From Aphelocoma coerulescens (lineage: Eukaryota; Chordata; Aves; Passeriformes; Corvidae): a stretch of 64,000 bases of DNA. Made by a program: the position numbers and the translations under genes. The DNA lies in contig NW_027184085.1 in assembly GCF_041296385.1 (NCBI RefSeq), positions 9,171,301 to 9,235,300 on the forward strand, read 5' to 3'. Shown in pieces: positions 37,201-50,809 of this stretch (its first letter is position 1; the number at the start of each line of letters is the position of its first letter). The notes under the pieces are model-generated. The model saw only the letters and a list, made by a program, of their open reading frames with translations, was not told the origin of the DNA and did no database searches.

Positions 37201-37464
37201 TGTGGGTGGAGTGTCACAGTTTGTGGAAGGGAAATATGTTCTGTAAGTGAGACACAGATCCTGTGCCATGCTGAGGTGTCTCCTTGTCCCTCCTTCAGGT
37301 GGCATCTCCTCACCAGGCTCATGAGAGCTGGGATGAAAGGGTGCACATGCAACAGGCTAAGGGGAAATGAATTCCAGTTCATCTGAAGGTTTGGAAGGAG
37401 CTTGCTCTGAAGGAGTGTCACTGTCGCCAGCATGGGATGAAAACTGTATAGCAAACTATGTGCC
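34290..37464. other. Unique sequence without a supportable gene
   Basis: No exon or repeat family recognised. The 35.3-35.6 kb interval is AT-rich, complex and free of repeats, which would fit conserved non-coding DNA but cannot be tested here. A 187-codon plus-strand frame (35635-36198) ends in a leucine/serine run encoded by TCTTCTTCATCC simple sequence and is unconvincing. Confidence 0.45.
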
Positions 37465-38090
37465 TCATCAAGTTTTTGCATTGCTCGGCAAGGTAGCAGT
37501 CTTGTTCAACATATTTATTAATGATCTGGAAGTAGAGGTAAACAGCTTGTTAATTACTTTCTCCTGCCTCAGTTGGGAGGCATTGTGAATGCCAGTGCAG
37601 ATTGGGTAATAATAGAGACATCAGGGACATTAGGAAGACATGAAGGAAAGAAAACGAACTCCCTCTTGGCTCAGGGAAGTCGCAAAATAATCCACGACCG
37701 GGATTTTTAGCAGGAGCAGTGACCTATGTTGAGAAAAGATCAGTGACCAGAAAGGAATAGAGGGATTTTAGAGCAGGAAAACGTGTTTAAGGTGCTCTTA
37801 GGTGGGGTGGCATGGGAGACAGCTAAATGTGAGTGTGGGAAAACATCCTCCCCCTCCTCGCCTCTCAGGCTGCCACGCTCCTTGCTGTATTTTCAGAGCA
37901 GCAATGACAAACGGATGCTGTCTCAAGGAAGAGTTACAAATATGATCAGAGGCCCTGGGAAGGGCAAAATTGCTTCATGAGGAAAGATTAAAAGTGCTTG
38001 CATACGTCAAGCTCAGTTAAATGATGTTCAGGGAAGGTGGGATAACAGCTGACAAATATTTGAGTGGCATAAATCTGAGCAGTGACAGTG
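37465..38090 (+). mobile_element. Ancient CR1-type LINE relic
   Basis: 'cttgttcaacatatttatta' followed by 'atgatctggaagt' (from about 37501) encodes LFNIFINDLEVEVN, the CR1-clade RT motif just before the catalytic loop. About 440 bp downstream 'atatgatcagaggccctggg' (37940) and 'atgaggaaagattaaaag' (37976) match the ORF2 C-terminal block, as does 'ctgacaaatatttgagtggc' near 38050. The order and orientation agree with one old plus-strand element with internal decay. No octamer tail survives. Confidence 0.6.
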
Positions 38091-39554
38091 GGCTATAAAT
38101 ACAGGATAGGAGCTCTTGTGGGGTGCAGGTGTCATTTTGAATATACCTAACATCTGTCATGTTGCAGTTCGGGGAAGCAGCAGTGCCTGTGTGGCTGCTC
38201 CTCAGCACTGAGATTTGAGATACGGAAGGGAAGGGTGGAAGGTGAAATATCTGTGTTTATCATCATGACTTACCACTCTCAGGCAACAGCACAGCCAGCT
38301 GCTGCAAGAACTGTGAGCAGGGCTGCTTCTTATCAAGACTGGATCATCTGCTTGCACAGTGATGGGGAGGGGAAAAAGTTTCTAAGTCCCTTTTAGCAGC
38401 TGGGAGATAGGAAGGGAGCTCGGAAAATGGGAGGTGGCCTGGACAGTTTTGGCACACTGGGACCTCCTGACACATGTAAGCTTTAATGTGCCTCTGATGT
38501 CCCAAGGAAATGAGATTGTGAAGGTCAGTGCACGACTGCAGCGGCTGAACCAACAACGCTTCTACACAGACCTGTCCGGAGCCTTTCTCTCTGTCAAATG
38601 CAGATTCTAAAACTGGGTTTTAAAATGTAGTCCGGACATGAAGAGAAGATCTGACATGGGGACTGATGTGGGAAGAGATATCTGTGCAAAACTGCAAAGA
38701 CTGTTTTGTCAAAGAGAGTTTCAAGCAGTGAGGATACAAGGACATGCCTGTCACTCGGAAAGGGGAATATATGTTATCAATACCTGTCCACAGCCTCAGC
38801 TGGCCTTAGGCCTCTCTGCTTCGACAAAGGTGTCTCAGAAAGCTCCTCAGGGCTGTCAGTGGGAATGCTGCAGATCTATTTATGGATTCACCAGGAAAAA
38901 ATGCTCTTTTCTGTAGTTTGTCAGCCAGCATCGCTAGAGGAGGGCTCTGGAGCTGGGAGTACAGCAGTTGTAAAGAGAGGCTTCATCTTGGCTCTCTCTG
39001 GGAGTCAGTGTCTTAGTGAAACAATGGTATTGAGAATTAAGTGTCTAGAACCCAAATCCTGTCTCTGAGCCCTGGAATTATCTCACACATAAACTTGTCT
39101 CACGGTGGTCAGGAGCGATGTGTCTACTAGAGGATCTCCAATATTGCTTTCCTTACCCTCCCTGCATCTGGATTTTCCCTCCATTACAGCAGTTTCCTAA
39201 AAAATACAAGGGAGCTCATTTGTCCAACAGGCTTTTATAGAAAGTTTAGCTAAAGTAGGTGCCTTGCAGAGAACACTCCTCTGTCGGCTCCAGAGAAATG
39301 AGCCAGCAAATCTGATGGCTTTTTCTCATCCTAGAAGTGCTAAGTAGCTTCTTTCTTGGATGCATGACACAGGACCCTTCCTTGCACCCTGCAGGGTTCT
39401 TATGCCCTCCTTATACTGGCTTTTGAACAACTCATCTGCCACTTCAGACTGCATCCGGCTGTGGGATATTCTCAAAAACACAAGGTCTCTGTGCACTGAT
39501 AACTGAGAAGTATCTTTTCAGACTTAAGTTCCTCTTCTGCAGCTCCCACTAAAG
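38091..39554. other. Unique sequence without a supportable gene
   Basis: Nothing recognised; short open frames only. Confidence 0.5.
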
Positions 39555-39660
39555 ACAGCACTTAGAGCTTTTATGGTGTTTTTCATTTTCAAAGTGCTTT
39601 ACAAATATTAATAATACAAAACACATGAACTCCACTGCTGCAGTAATACTCTAATCCTTT
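39555..39660. repeat. Ancient MIR/L2-type tail (candidate)
   Basis: 'gcacttagagcttttatggt' is followed by 'tttcaaagtgctttacaaat' and 'attaataat'. This is the same order of landmarks as the candidate at 13965-14055 and as the AGCGCTTTACA...TTAAT tail of MIR/L2 repeats. Diverged; family assignment tentative. Confidence 0.45.
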
Positions 39661-42600
39661 CTCTTATCTCCTCTTAGGGCTCAGAACTTCCAGCCCAGCA
39701 AAAGCCCACAAGCTCTGTAGTCCTCTGACAAATAAACACCATTAAAAATAATCTCTGGATGTTTTCTACTTCCTCTTTTAAAAGCATCTTTCTACATCCC
39801 TTCATGCCAATAATCCATTAATCCAGTCAGTTGCAGGGTTACGAACCGTGTATGGTAATTGGCTTGAAGAGTACAGCCTTTCTGGGCTACAGCCTCTCTG
39901 GACCACATTTGCAGCAGCTTTATAGAAGGACTGCATACAGGGACCACATCCTTGTGATCCTGAGACTTGGTGTAGGCACTGGATTTTCCACCCTTGGAGC
40001 TAAAGCCAGGTCTAGTGGGAGGCTGCAGCCTAAGACCCAGCCAGCCCTTCTTTGGCAACCCTGAGTGATGAGACTTGACCTAGTGCACCTGATACAAAAC
40101 TGTGACGATGTGTTCTCTGATCCTGCTGCCTGCTCTGTGTGTGCCCTGCAGAGCAGGCAGTGGCTCAGTGAGCAGGGGTGATCCAATACAAATTGATCAC
40201 ATCGTATATAATGGAAAAATAAAATTGGAGGTGACTTGCCCAATTGTGCCAGGCTGCAAACTGAAGCAGTTCAGTGGCTGGGCCATGAGCACCCTGGAGA
40301 TTCCAGCAGCATGGCTGGAAACATCCAGGGACTGAGCATGACAGGGGACAATTATTTCATTCATCCCAAGGTACACTCCCTGAGTCAGAGCCAAATGTGG
40401 AGCTGTGTATCGTGGTGGGTTTTCAGTCTTGTTCCTTTAAGACAGGGGTTGGGTTTGTCTTCTCTCCCCTACAACATCCCTACCTGATGCTCTTGATGCT
40501 GTATGGATACACATTGAACAATTCTGGCGTAAATCCACAAACCAGACAGCAGAAGAAGTGTCAGCCACAGCTTTCAGGTAAGGCTGACAAGGTAAATGAG
40601 TCAGCCTTGGTGTGGCTTTCCTCAGATCCTGGCCCTTGTAACTCTTCCAGTGACAAACCAGGTCATTGCTAAGTGCTTTGAAGCAGTTGTGGGTCAAGTA
40701 GGATGTCTGTGGCAAGAATGTGGCTTGATGCCCACTCAGCACTGATCTGGTGCCCTCACCAAAAAGCTCTGCTTTCCTGGGTCATGCCTTGCTTTCAGCT
40801 TGCTGCAGTTAGCAACCATCTTTACAGACACCTCAACAGCATCTGTCTCTAATGCTTGTCGGCACATTTTTTTTCTCTTTGCCCCTGCTCTGATTTTACC
40901 AGCCTTAAAACACAATTTCCATTTCTAGCCTTGATTTTGTATTCAGATTTAGCAACCTGCATCTCAAATTTATGCTTAATAATTCTCCTTATCAAGCCAT
41001 CAAGTAATTTTCCTCCCTCAAATTACTGCCTCCTCCACTCTCTCTGCAACTCCTCCTCCTCTTTCTTCATCTCTCTTTTGTATCTGGCAATATTTCAGAC
41101 TCCTTCCGTAATTTGCTTGACTGTGTAATTGATCAGAATAACTCAGTTTTATTACAATTTGCTTGAAATCCCTTTGTTAGCAATTAGAACACTTTGTTTA
41201 AAGACAAATAAGATTTAATGCGACTCTCTCTTCCTTGGCAGCCTCCCAGTCTGGTCTTTCCATGCCTCCTTGCGGCTGTCTGCTCTCTGCTACCCTACTC
41301 AACAACTGGCAACAAATCCTCTGCCTCTTGCCTTTGGGATTCTGCCCTCTGCCTCTCCCTCTGCTGCCTCTGGTGATGTCTGGTTCACCTTCCTCACCAA
41401 TTTGTCAAGGTTTATTGTGTTGGCATGGAGAATGTGGTGTGCCTTCCCTCCCTTCTCTGTACTCTCTCTTTGAAGAGGCTCAGGCTCCCAGTGCAGCAGC
41501 AAATGGGTCTGATCCAGTCATCAGGATATTGAAGTGTTTTCGGACCACATGAGGGACAGCCTCATGCCCGGAGGGCAAAGAAGCTGCCTGTTATAACAGA
41601 GCACAAAAGATTGTGAAAAGGACACAGGACTGAGTAGGTAATGTGTGTATTTTTAGATTTAAGGTCTCATCCATAGTTACACACAATAACAGCACCTTGT
41701 ATGTTTCTTGGGCATCTTCCCCAGAATGCCTTCAGCATACTGGAAATGATGCCCATCTGATAAATCCCAGAGATTAGCTGTCATCTCCACTGGGAAATGG
41801 CTGTCCAGCTGTCTGGACCACTGCAGCCCTGATGCTGTCAAAATCCAAAACCTCTCTAGTGATCCCCTGGCTCACACAGCCACATCCCATGTCTGTGGCT
41901 GACTCTAAAGGTGACAGTCAGCTGCAACCTGTCTGGAGGTCTATTCCTTCACCCTACCCAGTGTGGGGAGCAGGATAACAACTGCTGCTGAGGGACCTGG
42001 GTCTGAGACCCTTGCTGTGGCCTTAGCTTCACTTGGCACTGGTCTTACTACAGGGTAGAAGTAGGTGGGCATGGAGCTGCACATGCAAGTGGTACCAGTT
42101 GGTGGGCAGCAAAAGCTGTGCCGGGTAGATGGAAGGAGGACAAGGAGACAGGACCTGGCACCTGGGCCCAGACAATCATCCGAATCTCTCCTGATCTGTG
42201 CTCAATGCTCATCCTTCCCTGCAAGCCCGCCTGCAGCACCCTCCTTCCCTTAACCAGAGCCCTGTCCTCCTGATTCACATGCTGAGGCCCCATATCTTGG
42301 CAGGTGACAAAGCATGGCAGGCCCCAGCACAGCAGCTGCATCTGGGATGCAGGCTTCCCTCCAGGGAGGTCTCCCCCTTCACATGGATGCTTTCTCCAGA
42401 CGTGTCTATCCAGCCGAGAGGAAGTCAGGCTACCTGCTGCATCCCACATGTGGGGACCCAGCACTGGAGAGTCCTGATCAGGCCAAGAGTGTCACCTGTC
42501 ACCTGAGGCCTCCTCAGCTGGCCGTGCATTCTCAATCTGCAGCAACACCAGCACCTTGAGCCAGGTAGTGGCAAGCAAGGTGATGGCAAAACCAATACAA

Positions 42601-43307
42601 AACTGTCTCCCCCACTCTGGAAAAGCCTCATCAGAAGCATCATATTCAGTGTCTGCCTTGCTTTGGGAAACTGCAAATGCATCTGTCTGGGAGGATGCAG
42701 CCATGCAGGCTCCAGAACAGTGGTTATTTCTCCCAGGGGATTTTGGATCTAGCAACGTAATTTCAATAGCCTGATGCTTTGTGTGCTGGCGGGGGGGAGC
42801 CAGAGGGAAGGGCTCATTCAGACACTTTCCTTTCTGCCTGAGTGGGTAGCGGTGTCCATCAAAGCAGTGGAGGAAATCCATGCGGTTAACACAGTGTGTC
42901 ACGGAATATCAAAATATGCCACAGGATTTCCGGCCAAAATGTCAAGTAGGCTCTCGTGAAAATATCTGACACCGGAATTACCCTATGCCAAAGCTCAGTG
43001 GGATTGCACTGTGGCTGGACAGTAAGAGCGTGTTATTTGCAATCGACTCAGAACTGCTCTGTTATCACTGGGATTTACGCTGCTGAGCTCCTTCCAAGTA
43101 CGTTTCATAGCTGGGTTTAGCTTCTTGCTCTGCGAGCATTTTCTGCAGGCCAGTCTGGTTTCTCCAGCCAGCTCCCTGCCCTTTGGCACTTTGCTATTTG
43201 AACAAAGAAATGCTTTAAGTATTTCAAAATATCCTTACAAGGCGCTGCATATAACAAATGTAGGCGACTGGGGGACTTGGCACCTTCAGCTTCATGGAAG
43301 TTCTGAC
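39661..43307. other. Unique sequence without a supportable gene
   Basis: A pyrimidine-rich interval lies at about 41020-41100, and GC-moderate unassigned DNA around it. No exon or interspersed repeat was recognised. Confidence 0.5.
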
Positions 43308-43385
43308 TAGCTGGTTTTAAAAACCTTAACTAATTAAAAAATCTTTAACTGATTTAAAAACCCTTAGCTGATTTTAAAACCCCAG
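43308..43385. repeat. AT-rich 19-bp tandem repeat, about four units
   Basis: Units GGTTTTAAAAACCTTAACTA (43313), ATTAAAAAATCTTTAACTG (43333), ATTTAAAAACCCTTAGCTG (43352) and a partial ATTTTAAAACCCCAG (43371) follow each other directly with about 19-bp periodicity. Confidence 0.85.
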
Positions 43386-46300
43386 TCTAAATCTATGCGA
43401 GTTTTGGATTTAAATGCTTGAGAAGAGGAAAGTGATATTGAACGATAGCAAGGCACACAGAACTGCTGGCTGCAAGCTGACCACTTGTATTGGAAACAAC
43501 TTCTTTTATACCAGCATTTGCCTTCTGACATTTCTGGTCTGAGCTGTCACCTGGGCTCACCCAGGACTTGGAAACAGAAAGAAGGGAAAGAGAGCACAGG
43601 GCACAGTGACAGCCTGACAGAGCAGGCAACAGACACACACCCAGTGCCACAGCTACTGCTGCACTTGGCCAGAGGATCTGCTGGTACCCAGGAGGGGCAG
43701 GAGCTGGAGGAGGGACCTGGTGCTGGATGGCTCCGGGGCTGTTGCTGCTGCTGGAGGCATCTGTGTTTCACAAAAGGAGCAGCAAATAAACCACCATGCT
43801 ATTTGCATTATGTCTGAGTTTAATTCCTAATTCCTGCTAGCTGAGCTGGGTTTTGAAAGGAACCTGTTGCTTTTGTTTACCTATTCTGGTTCTTTCGAAA
43901 AAAAAAATCAATGCATTAAAGAGATACAAGCAGTGATGCAGTGGTGAGGAAAAATCTAGGTTGCTTGTTTCAAGGAATTTCTCAGAACTGTTTTTTTTCC
44001 CTCATGTTGCTTCTGCTATCCATCACGACCACCAGCCACAAGCAATATTATTTTCCACATAAAGGTTTCTGGGGTTTTTTAAGAAAAAACGCTTACTGTC
44101 AGGGTATGAAATCTGGGCACTGAAGGATTGCTTTACTCCTCGAACTGTATGAGAGCTGAGACAGCCAGAAGACAGTCAGCAGCTTTGCCTGTCAGTTCTC
44201 TGCAATAGCAGGAGCCCAGGTGTCTCGCAGCAGATGGGGAGGACACAGTGCCACTTAGTGCTGCGTGGGGGTTATGGAGGTATCTTGGTGCTGCTGGCTG
44301 AGATCCTGGCACAATCAGCCTGCACCGATCATCCTCTCAGAGGCCAGCAGTGCTGCCTGCTGGGTGGAATTACTTTCTATGAGCAACTCCAGTTCTCAGT
44401 TGTAAAATGCATCCTCAGAAAGCAGGGAAGTTGTAGATGCTGGTGGAGACTAACTGAGGGCAGGTGTAAGGCAAGTATTCCTGTGTCATCTCAATCCCTG
44501 TGAAATTTCTGGGGTGGATTTCTCTGGGAGTCCAGAAGCAGAGGTAAGGAGATTCAGCTCTTTCCCATACTGAAGCTGGTTCATTTGACACTCATATATC
44601 TTTGTACCAGTTGAGGTCTAAGCCATGTGGCACTTTGTCCTCTCAATCTGATGAAGCAAAACCTATAGCAGTCACAGTCCATTTCTGAGTATGGAAATCC
44701 CAAGCCCAGTTGGTAGTGAGCTAAGCCAACTATGTCCCTATGTCTTGATACAAATTTTGCTGGTCTTCAGTCTCAGTGCAGGATGTCTTGTCTGGTGTGA
44801 ATAGAAATGTCTAAGCTTATATTAGGCTTCTACAGTCAGGCCCTGGCATCTCTTCAGGCTCCTCTCACAGTGTGGAAAACTGCCTTTTCTCTGTCTTCCT
44901 CTCTCTCCAGCTTGGCAGGCTGCAAGGTGACAGGGAGAGGCAAAAAGATGCTTCCATTCATAGTATGCTTCCCTACAGATTCTTGAGAACCTACAGCGTG
45001 AATCTAGCCCCATGTGTTATAACTCCTTTGCAGGGCTCCTGGCTGATCAGTACAGCCCTGATGCAAACTTGGCCAGAGGAGCCAAGACAGCAAGAGTCAA
45101 AGCAGCAGAGCAAGCAGTTTATGCTGTAAATCCCAATCCTTGCAAAACATGCAGATGAGATTCAAATTTACCCCCCTTTGTAATATGAGTAGTCATCACT
45201 CACATGCTTCTTCCTTCCCTCTGTTCCTTAACGGGGTCCAGAGGCCAGTTATAAAATGTTCCTGTCCCTGATCCCATCCCTATGGCTCCCGATGCAACAC
45301 CACATTCCTTCTGTCCATGGCCCGAGCTCCTCTGGCTCGGGGGACGGGAATCCGGAAGGCTGATGCGTGCCTGTGTTTATTTTTTACACACTCTTGCTGT
45401 TTTATGGTGTTTTTTGTGGTCGAGGGGTCAGCTGGGAGCAGAAATAATTTGCCTGCCTTGGGAAAAGAAATGTATCCATTAGTTTTCTTGGCTGCTGTTG
45501 GAAAGGCTCTGTTCCTCCCTCTTCCCTGCTGGAGAGGAAGAGCATCTCCAAATAGCCCCAGGGACAGTGGAGTGCTCATTGCATCCAAGTTGTGTCTGGC
45601 AGGATCAGGCACCACCTCTGGGTTATGCTGTCTGAGCAGTTCTTGGTGGGTCACCAGCAGCCACAAGCCCAGGAAAATTTCTGAGCTTGGAAATTGGTAG
45701 GAAAGATGGTGCTACCTTAATAGAGAAGTGCTGTGGCCTGTATTTCAGGAATTGAGTTGAGAGGGGTTCTCCTATCCTTTGGAGATGAAACCAGCGAAGT
45801 ACATGCTCCATCTCTGAAGGCTTCACTTGTCTCACCTCTCTGCTGTGCTCAAGTTTGCTGGCTATGCCTCAGAGTGTGCACTGATCACCACAGGACAGCC
45901 TGGAGCTCTTCCCTGGTTTTTGGTGAATGGGAACCTTGCCGGCTATTTCCTTTCTTAGCAGACCTTCCAAACCATTTCAGCCACTCCATCTGTCTTGCCA
46001 GCATGACTGGTACCAATTCCCTTTGCTGTGCATGGGGATCACACAGCCACCACAGCCCAGAGGTGCATTCAGCACCCAAAAAGGTCACTATGAAGGAGGC
46101 TTTTATCCCATCAAGGTCCACACAGATCCTGAGTCAGCTTTTACAAGCTGCAGAGCACCCCAGGACCTTGTACTTTCAAAAGGCTCCTTCTGGCCCTCTA
46201 GAGTCCTGTACCAGGGCTTGGCTTTGGTACTTCACAGACCCCGAGGATCAGTGCTTATATTTGTTTGGTAGCCAGAGGGAAAAGTAAAGGAAGAGCCAAG

Positions 46301-46873
46301 GTCCCTCTGCAACTTCAGGATGGGGCAGAGGAGATCCACTTCCAAGAAGAGTTCTGAAGGGAAACCACTTCAAGCCAGCTGTGTCTTTCTGATCCTAGAG
46401 TGTCTTTCTGATCTCTACTTGACTGTTTTATCACCTCTTTTGCCCTTGCCTCTACCTTAAAGGCTCCTTGGATGATCACCAGGCAGAGGAGCCACTAAGA
46501 TGGAAAATGGTAGAGGATGGAGAGATAAGCTCTGTGAAGAAGTCAGAGCAGAGATAAAAGGTGAATTGTCTCCATGACATGACATAGCTCTTTCTCTGTG
46601 GCTTCAAGCAATGGGCTGACAGCTGCTTTACCATCATCACCCTCCTTTCCCCTATCAAAGTGAATTGTATGTCACTGGATGGTCTCAGTTTGATGGTCAT
46701 GGAGAGTAAAATCCTTTATCATGGCCTGTAGAGGATGGGGATGGACAACAGCTGCCCATGTGGAGATTCTTCAGCCATGCCAAAGAAGGGGCCAATGGAC
46801 ATGTAAGTGTTGTGAATCCAAATCCAGGCTGTGTTCAATGGTGGGAAGATGTGGAAAGGTGGTAATGTCACAG
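43386..46873. other. Unique sequence without a supportable gene
   Basis: Contains a 19-bp-offset duplication of GTGTCTTTCTGATC (46381 and 46400). The 184-codon plus-strand open frame at 45733-46287 shows no recognisable domain. Nothing else assigned. Confidence 0.5.
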
Positions 46874-47055
46874 GAACATGTTACCCAGAGAAGTTGTGGA
46901 TGCTCCATCCCTGAAAGTGTTCAAAGCAAGGCTGGATGGGGCTCTGAGCAATATGGACTAGTAGAAGATGTCCCTGCACACGTCAAGAGATTTGGAATAA
47001 GAGGATCTTTAAGAATCCTTCAACCCAAACTGTTCTGTGATTCTGTGATTCTATG
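46874..47055 (+). mobile_element. CR1 LINE 3' end, about 180 bp
   Basis: 'ttacccagagaagttgtgga' to 'ctccatccctgaaagtgttc', then 'gatgtccctgcaca', then the tail 'ttctgtgattctgtgattct' is the standard CR1 3' end in plus orientation. About 15-20% differences from the pattern I know suggest moderate age. Confidence 0.9.
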
Positions 47056-50000
47056 TATAGGGCCCACTGGAAGCTGAGGTGTTTTTGCAAAGCAATCTTT
47101 TCTTCTGTGGGAGCAATCCTAATACTAACTGAGCTCTTCCATAGGTCTGAGGACAGTTTCCAGTTGTGCATGACAGCTGAGGTGTCAGGGGGTGTAAATG
47201 CTATAAAGAGGCAAGGATGGAACTAGGAAGCACAGGGACAAAATGGGACATTTTTCCAAAACTGAGATGTTTTACTGCTGCTGGATTGCTCACACACCCT
47301 GCCCAGCAAAGCAGAGGTTTGATAACGGGACTCTCAGCACTGTAAGGAGATTGTCTGAGCAGCCACATCTGCCTCTGTCAACAGTGATGCTCATGGAGAT
47401 GATGGATGTGACACTGAACACCTTGAGTGTACTTCTGATTCAAGAAGTTTGGGGGTTTACATGTATCATAGAGAGGAAATGATCCTTCAGTAATTAATCA
47501 AGTTAGTGATTAATGCATTCTTGCCTTAGCAGAGATTTTACAACATTATTTCTCAGACACAGCTGGAGGGAAGGAAAATAATAAATCCTGAGTGTCAGGG
47601 GGAGTGAGCACTGGGAGAAGTTGTTCATTGTCCTTTCCAACACAAGTACAGGGTGCAATGAGTGAAATTAGCAGGTGACAGATTCAAAACAAGCACCTAA
47701 TACAGTTGGGAAGTCCTTGTTATAGGTGATAAAACCTTTAATGAGTTCAAAAAGGCTGCTGGAGGCAACAATGGAAGCCACATTTACAGCAGAAAATCTC
47801 AAGATGCAATACACAGGGCAGGGATAAGTATTGATTAGATATGCTGGTTCCTGCTCCTGCTCTGCTCTTGTCACCTGCTGTTGGCTACTCTAAGAAGCTG
47901 AGCTAAGGGGACCTCTGGGATAATCAGACAAAGCTGCTTTCATGCAGCAGCTGATTACAAGCTTGGTTAAATTCTAGGCGTCCTCTTACCTCATCCCCAA
48001 CCTGAGATGTTTGGGCAGCTCACACAATTCCAGCTCGGATGCTGCTGCTGAGCAGCTCCCAGCTTTCTGCATCTCCTGGGATGATCTCTGTGTGATCATC
48101 TGCTGTAGCGCAGGCTGCAGCAAAGACAATCTTGTTTGTAAAATTAAATGAGTCCAAGAAGATTTGTCATTTACATCACTGAGGATAAACAATACCCTTT
48201 ATTTAAGAAAATTATAAAATTAAATTAAATCATTTCTAACACTATTTCTTCAAACTTGTAGTGATAAACATGCAGGCAGAGCTTTGCTCAATAATCTTGC
48301 AGCCTCCCTTCTGCAGCAGGCGATAAAGCAGGAATAACAAACTACCTGGAACTGGCTACACACCAGCCACCACTCTGTCAGCACAGATAGGAGTTAATTA
48401 TTTCCTATCGGCTGGCTAGGTCTGGGAAATAAGGGGCAATGATTTCAAGGCTCTTCTTGTTAAGCAATGGCGACAAAAAAAAAGGAGGATATTAGGATTA
48501 TTGTCTGCTTCTTTCATGAAGAGTAACAAGGATGGTTAGAGCAGAGCAATTAAGGAAGAAGGGATTTCATCTCTAGCAACTGCATTAATGAAATAAGAGA
48601 TAGGTCTAAGAGAGGGATCCTTGAAAATATGAAGGATAATGTAGTTCATCATGGGGAAGATATTTGAATAACAAAGATTTCGGTTTCTTATTGTATTGCA
48701 ATGCGGGAGATGCACAGCAGTGAGAGAAACACAGGCTCAGACCTTGAGCTGAGCATACCCTGCAGGGAATTGTCCCACTGTGGGGCTGCCACCACCTTTT
48801 CCCTTCATGTCTTTCCCATCACACGTTGTCCCATCCCTTCAATGTCAGCGGTCTTTTTGAGGAGTCCTGGAAGATTCCTCTTCTGCATCAGGGTTTTGCC
48901 ACCAGACAGTGTCCAGACTTTGCAGGATTTTCTGTGCAGAGATGGGGTGGGAAATTGGGGCTCATATTTGGGCAGGTGTGCCTGAGACAAACACAGGGGA
49001 CCTGGTCCTAAGCTCACATTGACACCCCAGCACACAGAGTGAATTAGTCCATTTTTCTTTGCTGCCACGTGACCCAGTCCTGAGGTGGAATAACATTTTT
49101 CACTGTGGTGACCAAAACAGCCCAGTATACTCCAGTATGATATTGCTGCAGGACTGTAGACAGGATCCTAAAGATCTTTTTCTACACAGGTATCTCCTAC
49201 AACAGGAGTTTCTCTCTCCTAGCTGAGGTTCCTTTCCTTATTTCAACCATGTCTCTATTAGCAGTGCGATTTTTACCAGTTAAAGCTATGCCACTAAAAG
49301 CCTTGATTTACAGTTTTGGAATTATTCCTCTTCACACATGGAAACGGTTATACAGGCATAAGGCACCTTTATCCTGAGATAACCAAATCCATGCGAAGGC
49401 AGGTTGTAATGCTTTTAACAATACCACCACTGTTAGAGAGCCAGCTATCACTTGCTAAAGGCAGACAAGCCCTGTGTTAAAAACTCCTTTTAAGACTGCT
49501 GTTTTTTATAAAAATGGTGCTCCATTCCTCCCTAAAACTAATGAAATATGATACAGGAAATCAACATGGCATCGGATATTTATTAGAACTGTAACCCAAA
49601 CCTGAGAAACATCTCAATGCAATAAAAATACAGATTTGCAAAGACAACAGAACATGACCAAATGCATCATGAGAAATAAATCAGAGACTACCTTCAGTTT
49701 ATATTTGGAAAGATGACTGTTCTTTATTCACTTTAATCATAAATTCCTCAAAATAAGACCTTATTTATACCAGGAACAAGCTGCCAAGGGTTATATTGCA
49801 TTAACCTTCTAGGGATTTCTCCAGATATGATGGGCTAGGTTTCTTAGCACAAACTGCCAGACTCATTACAGGATGTCTGGACAGGTTGCAGTGAGGGGTC
49901 ATGCTGCCTGAACCATCACCTGCCCTTTCTGGACACGCAATCCACAGCACCACAGAAGCAGGAGACCTCAACTTTTGTCCTAGCGACAGTGGTAGTGCAA

Positions 50001-50809
50001 AAAGAAATACAGACATGTCCGTCTAATTATTTATAATCCAGTTCACAAAGGTCCTCGTGTCAGATGTGGATTTATGGGAAGTCACACATATACATACTCT
50101 CAGGCGTGTTACATCTGCCCTGGGACTGTGCCAATCCCACATTTCCTATTAAGCAGCCACCGATGGTGTTTATCATCTAGGACGGCAAAGCTTTATCATC
50201 CCCCAATGCTATCATTGCTCTGCAGCTTCATCTGTGTGATACTGTGCAACCTGCACTCTATGTGGAGGCCTCCAAACACCTTTTTTGTGGACGGGGTTGT
50301 TCCTGTCCAGGGGGTTTTACATGCATTTCACAGATTGGGATCTTCCACAGGGTTTTCTTCACTCTCACTGGGCAACTAGGATAACCCAATTCAATCCATG
50401 GGTACTATCTGTCCTTTCCTGAAAAATGGCTGTGTTTGTTGCTTGTCTCTGCTCTGTGCAAAGGCAAGCAGCATTTGTGGTCAGTTTGGGTAGGCACAGC
50501 AGAGCAGGAGAGGCACATACAAAGGATGGTCATAGGAGCTACTGCAAACCCAGGGACCAGTGTCCATAGTAAGGGCCATAGGAAACTTCAGTGGCTGATG
50601 TCCAGTTGGACTCCTTGGCTTTCCACAGGGTTTTGTGACTGTTAGATCAATACCACTTTGAAGATCCTGGTTGTGGATCTACATACAATGACAGACAACC
50701 CTTGCCAGGCAAGGGGAAACCTCTGTGACTGTTTCAGTCTATCAGCCTTAGGTAAAGAAAGCATCCCTGGGGCTTAACCAACACCCCAAGATGCTGAAAC
50801 ACCTCTTCA
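47056..50809. other. Unique, partly AT-rich sequence without a supportable gene
   Basis: No exon or named repeat. 48.1-48.3 kb and 49.2-49.8 kb are AT-rich and non-repetitive. A short A-run lies near 48475. Confidence 0.5.

Noticed and set aside
45733..46287. 184-codon plus-strand open frame
   Set aside because: No recognisable domain and no codon or homology support.
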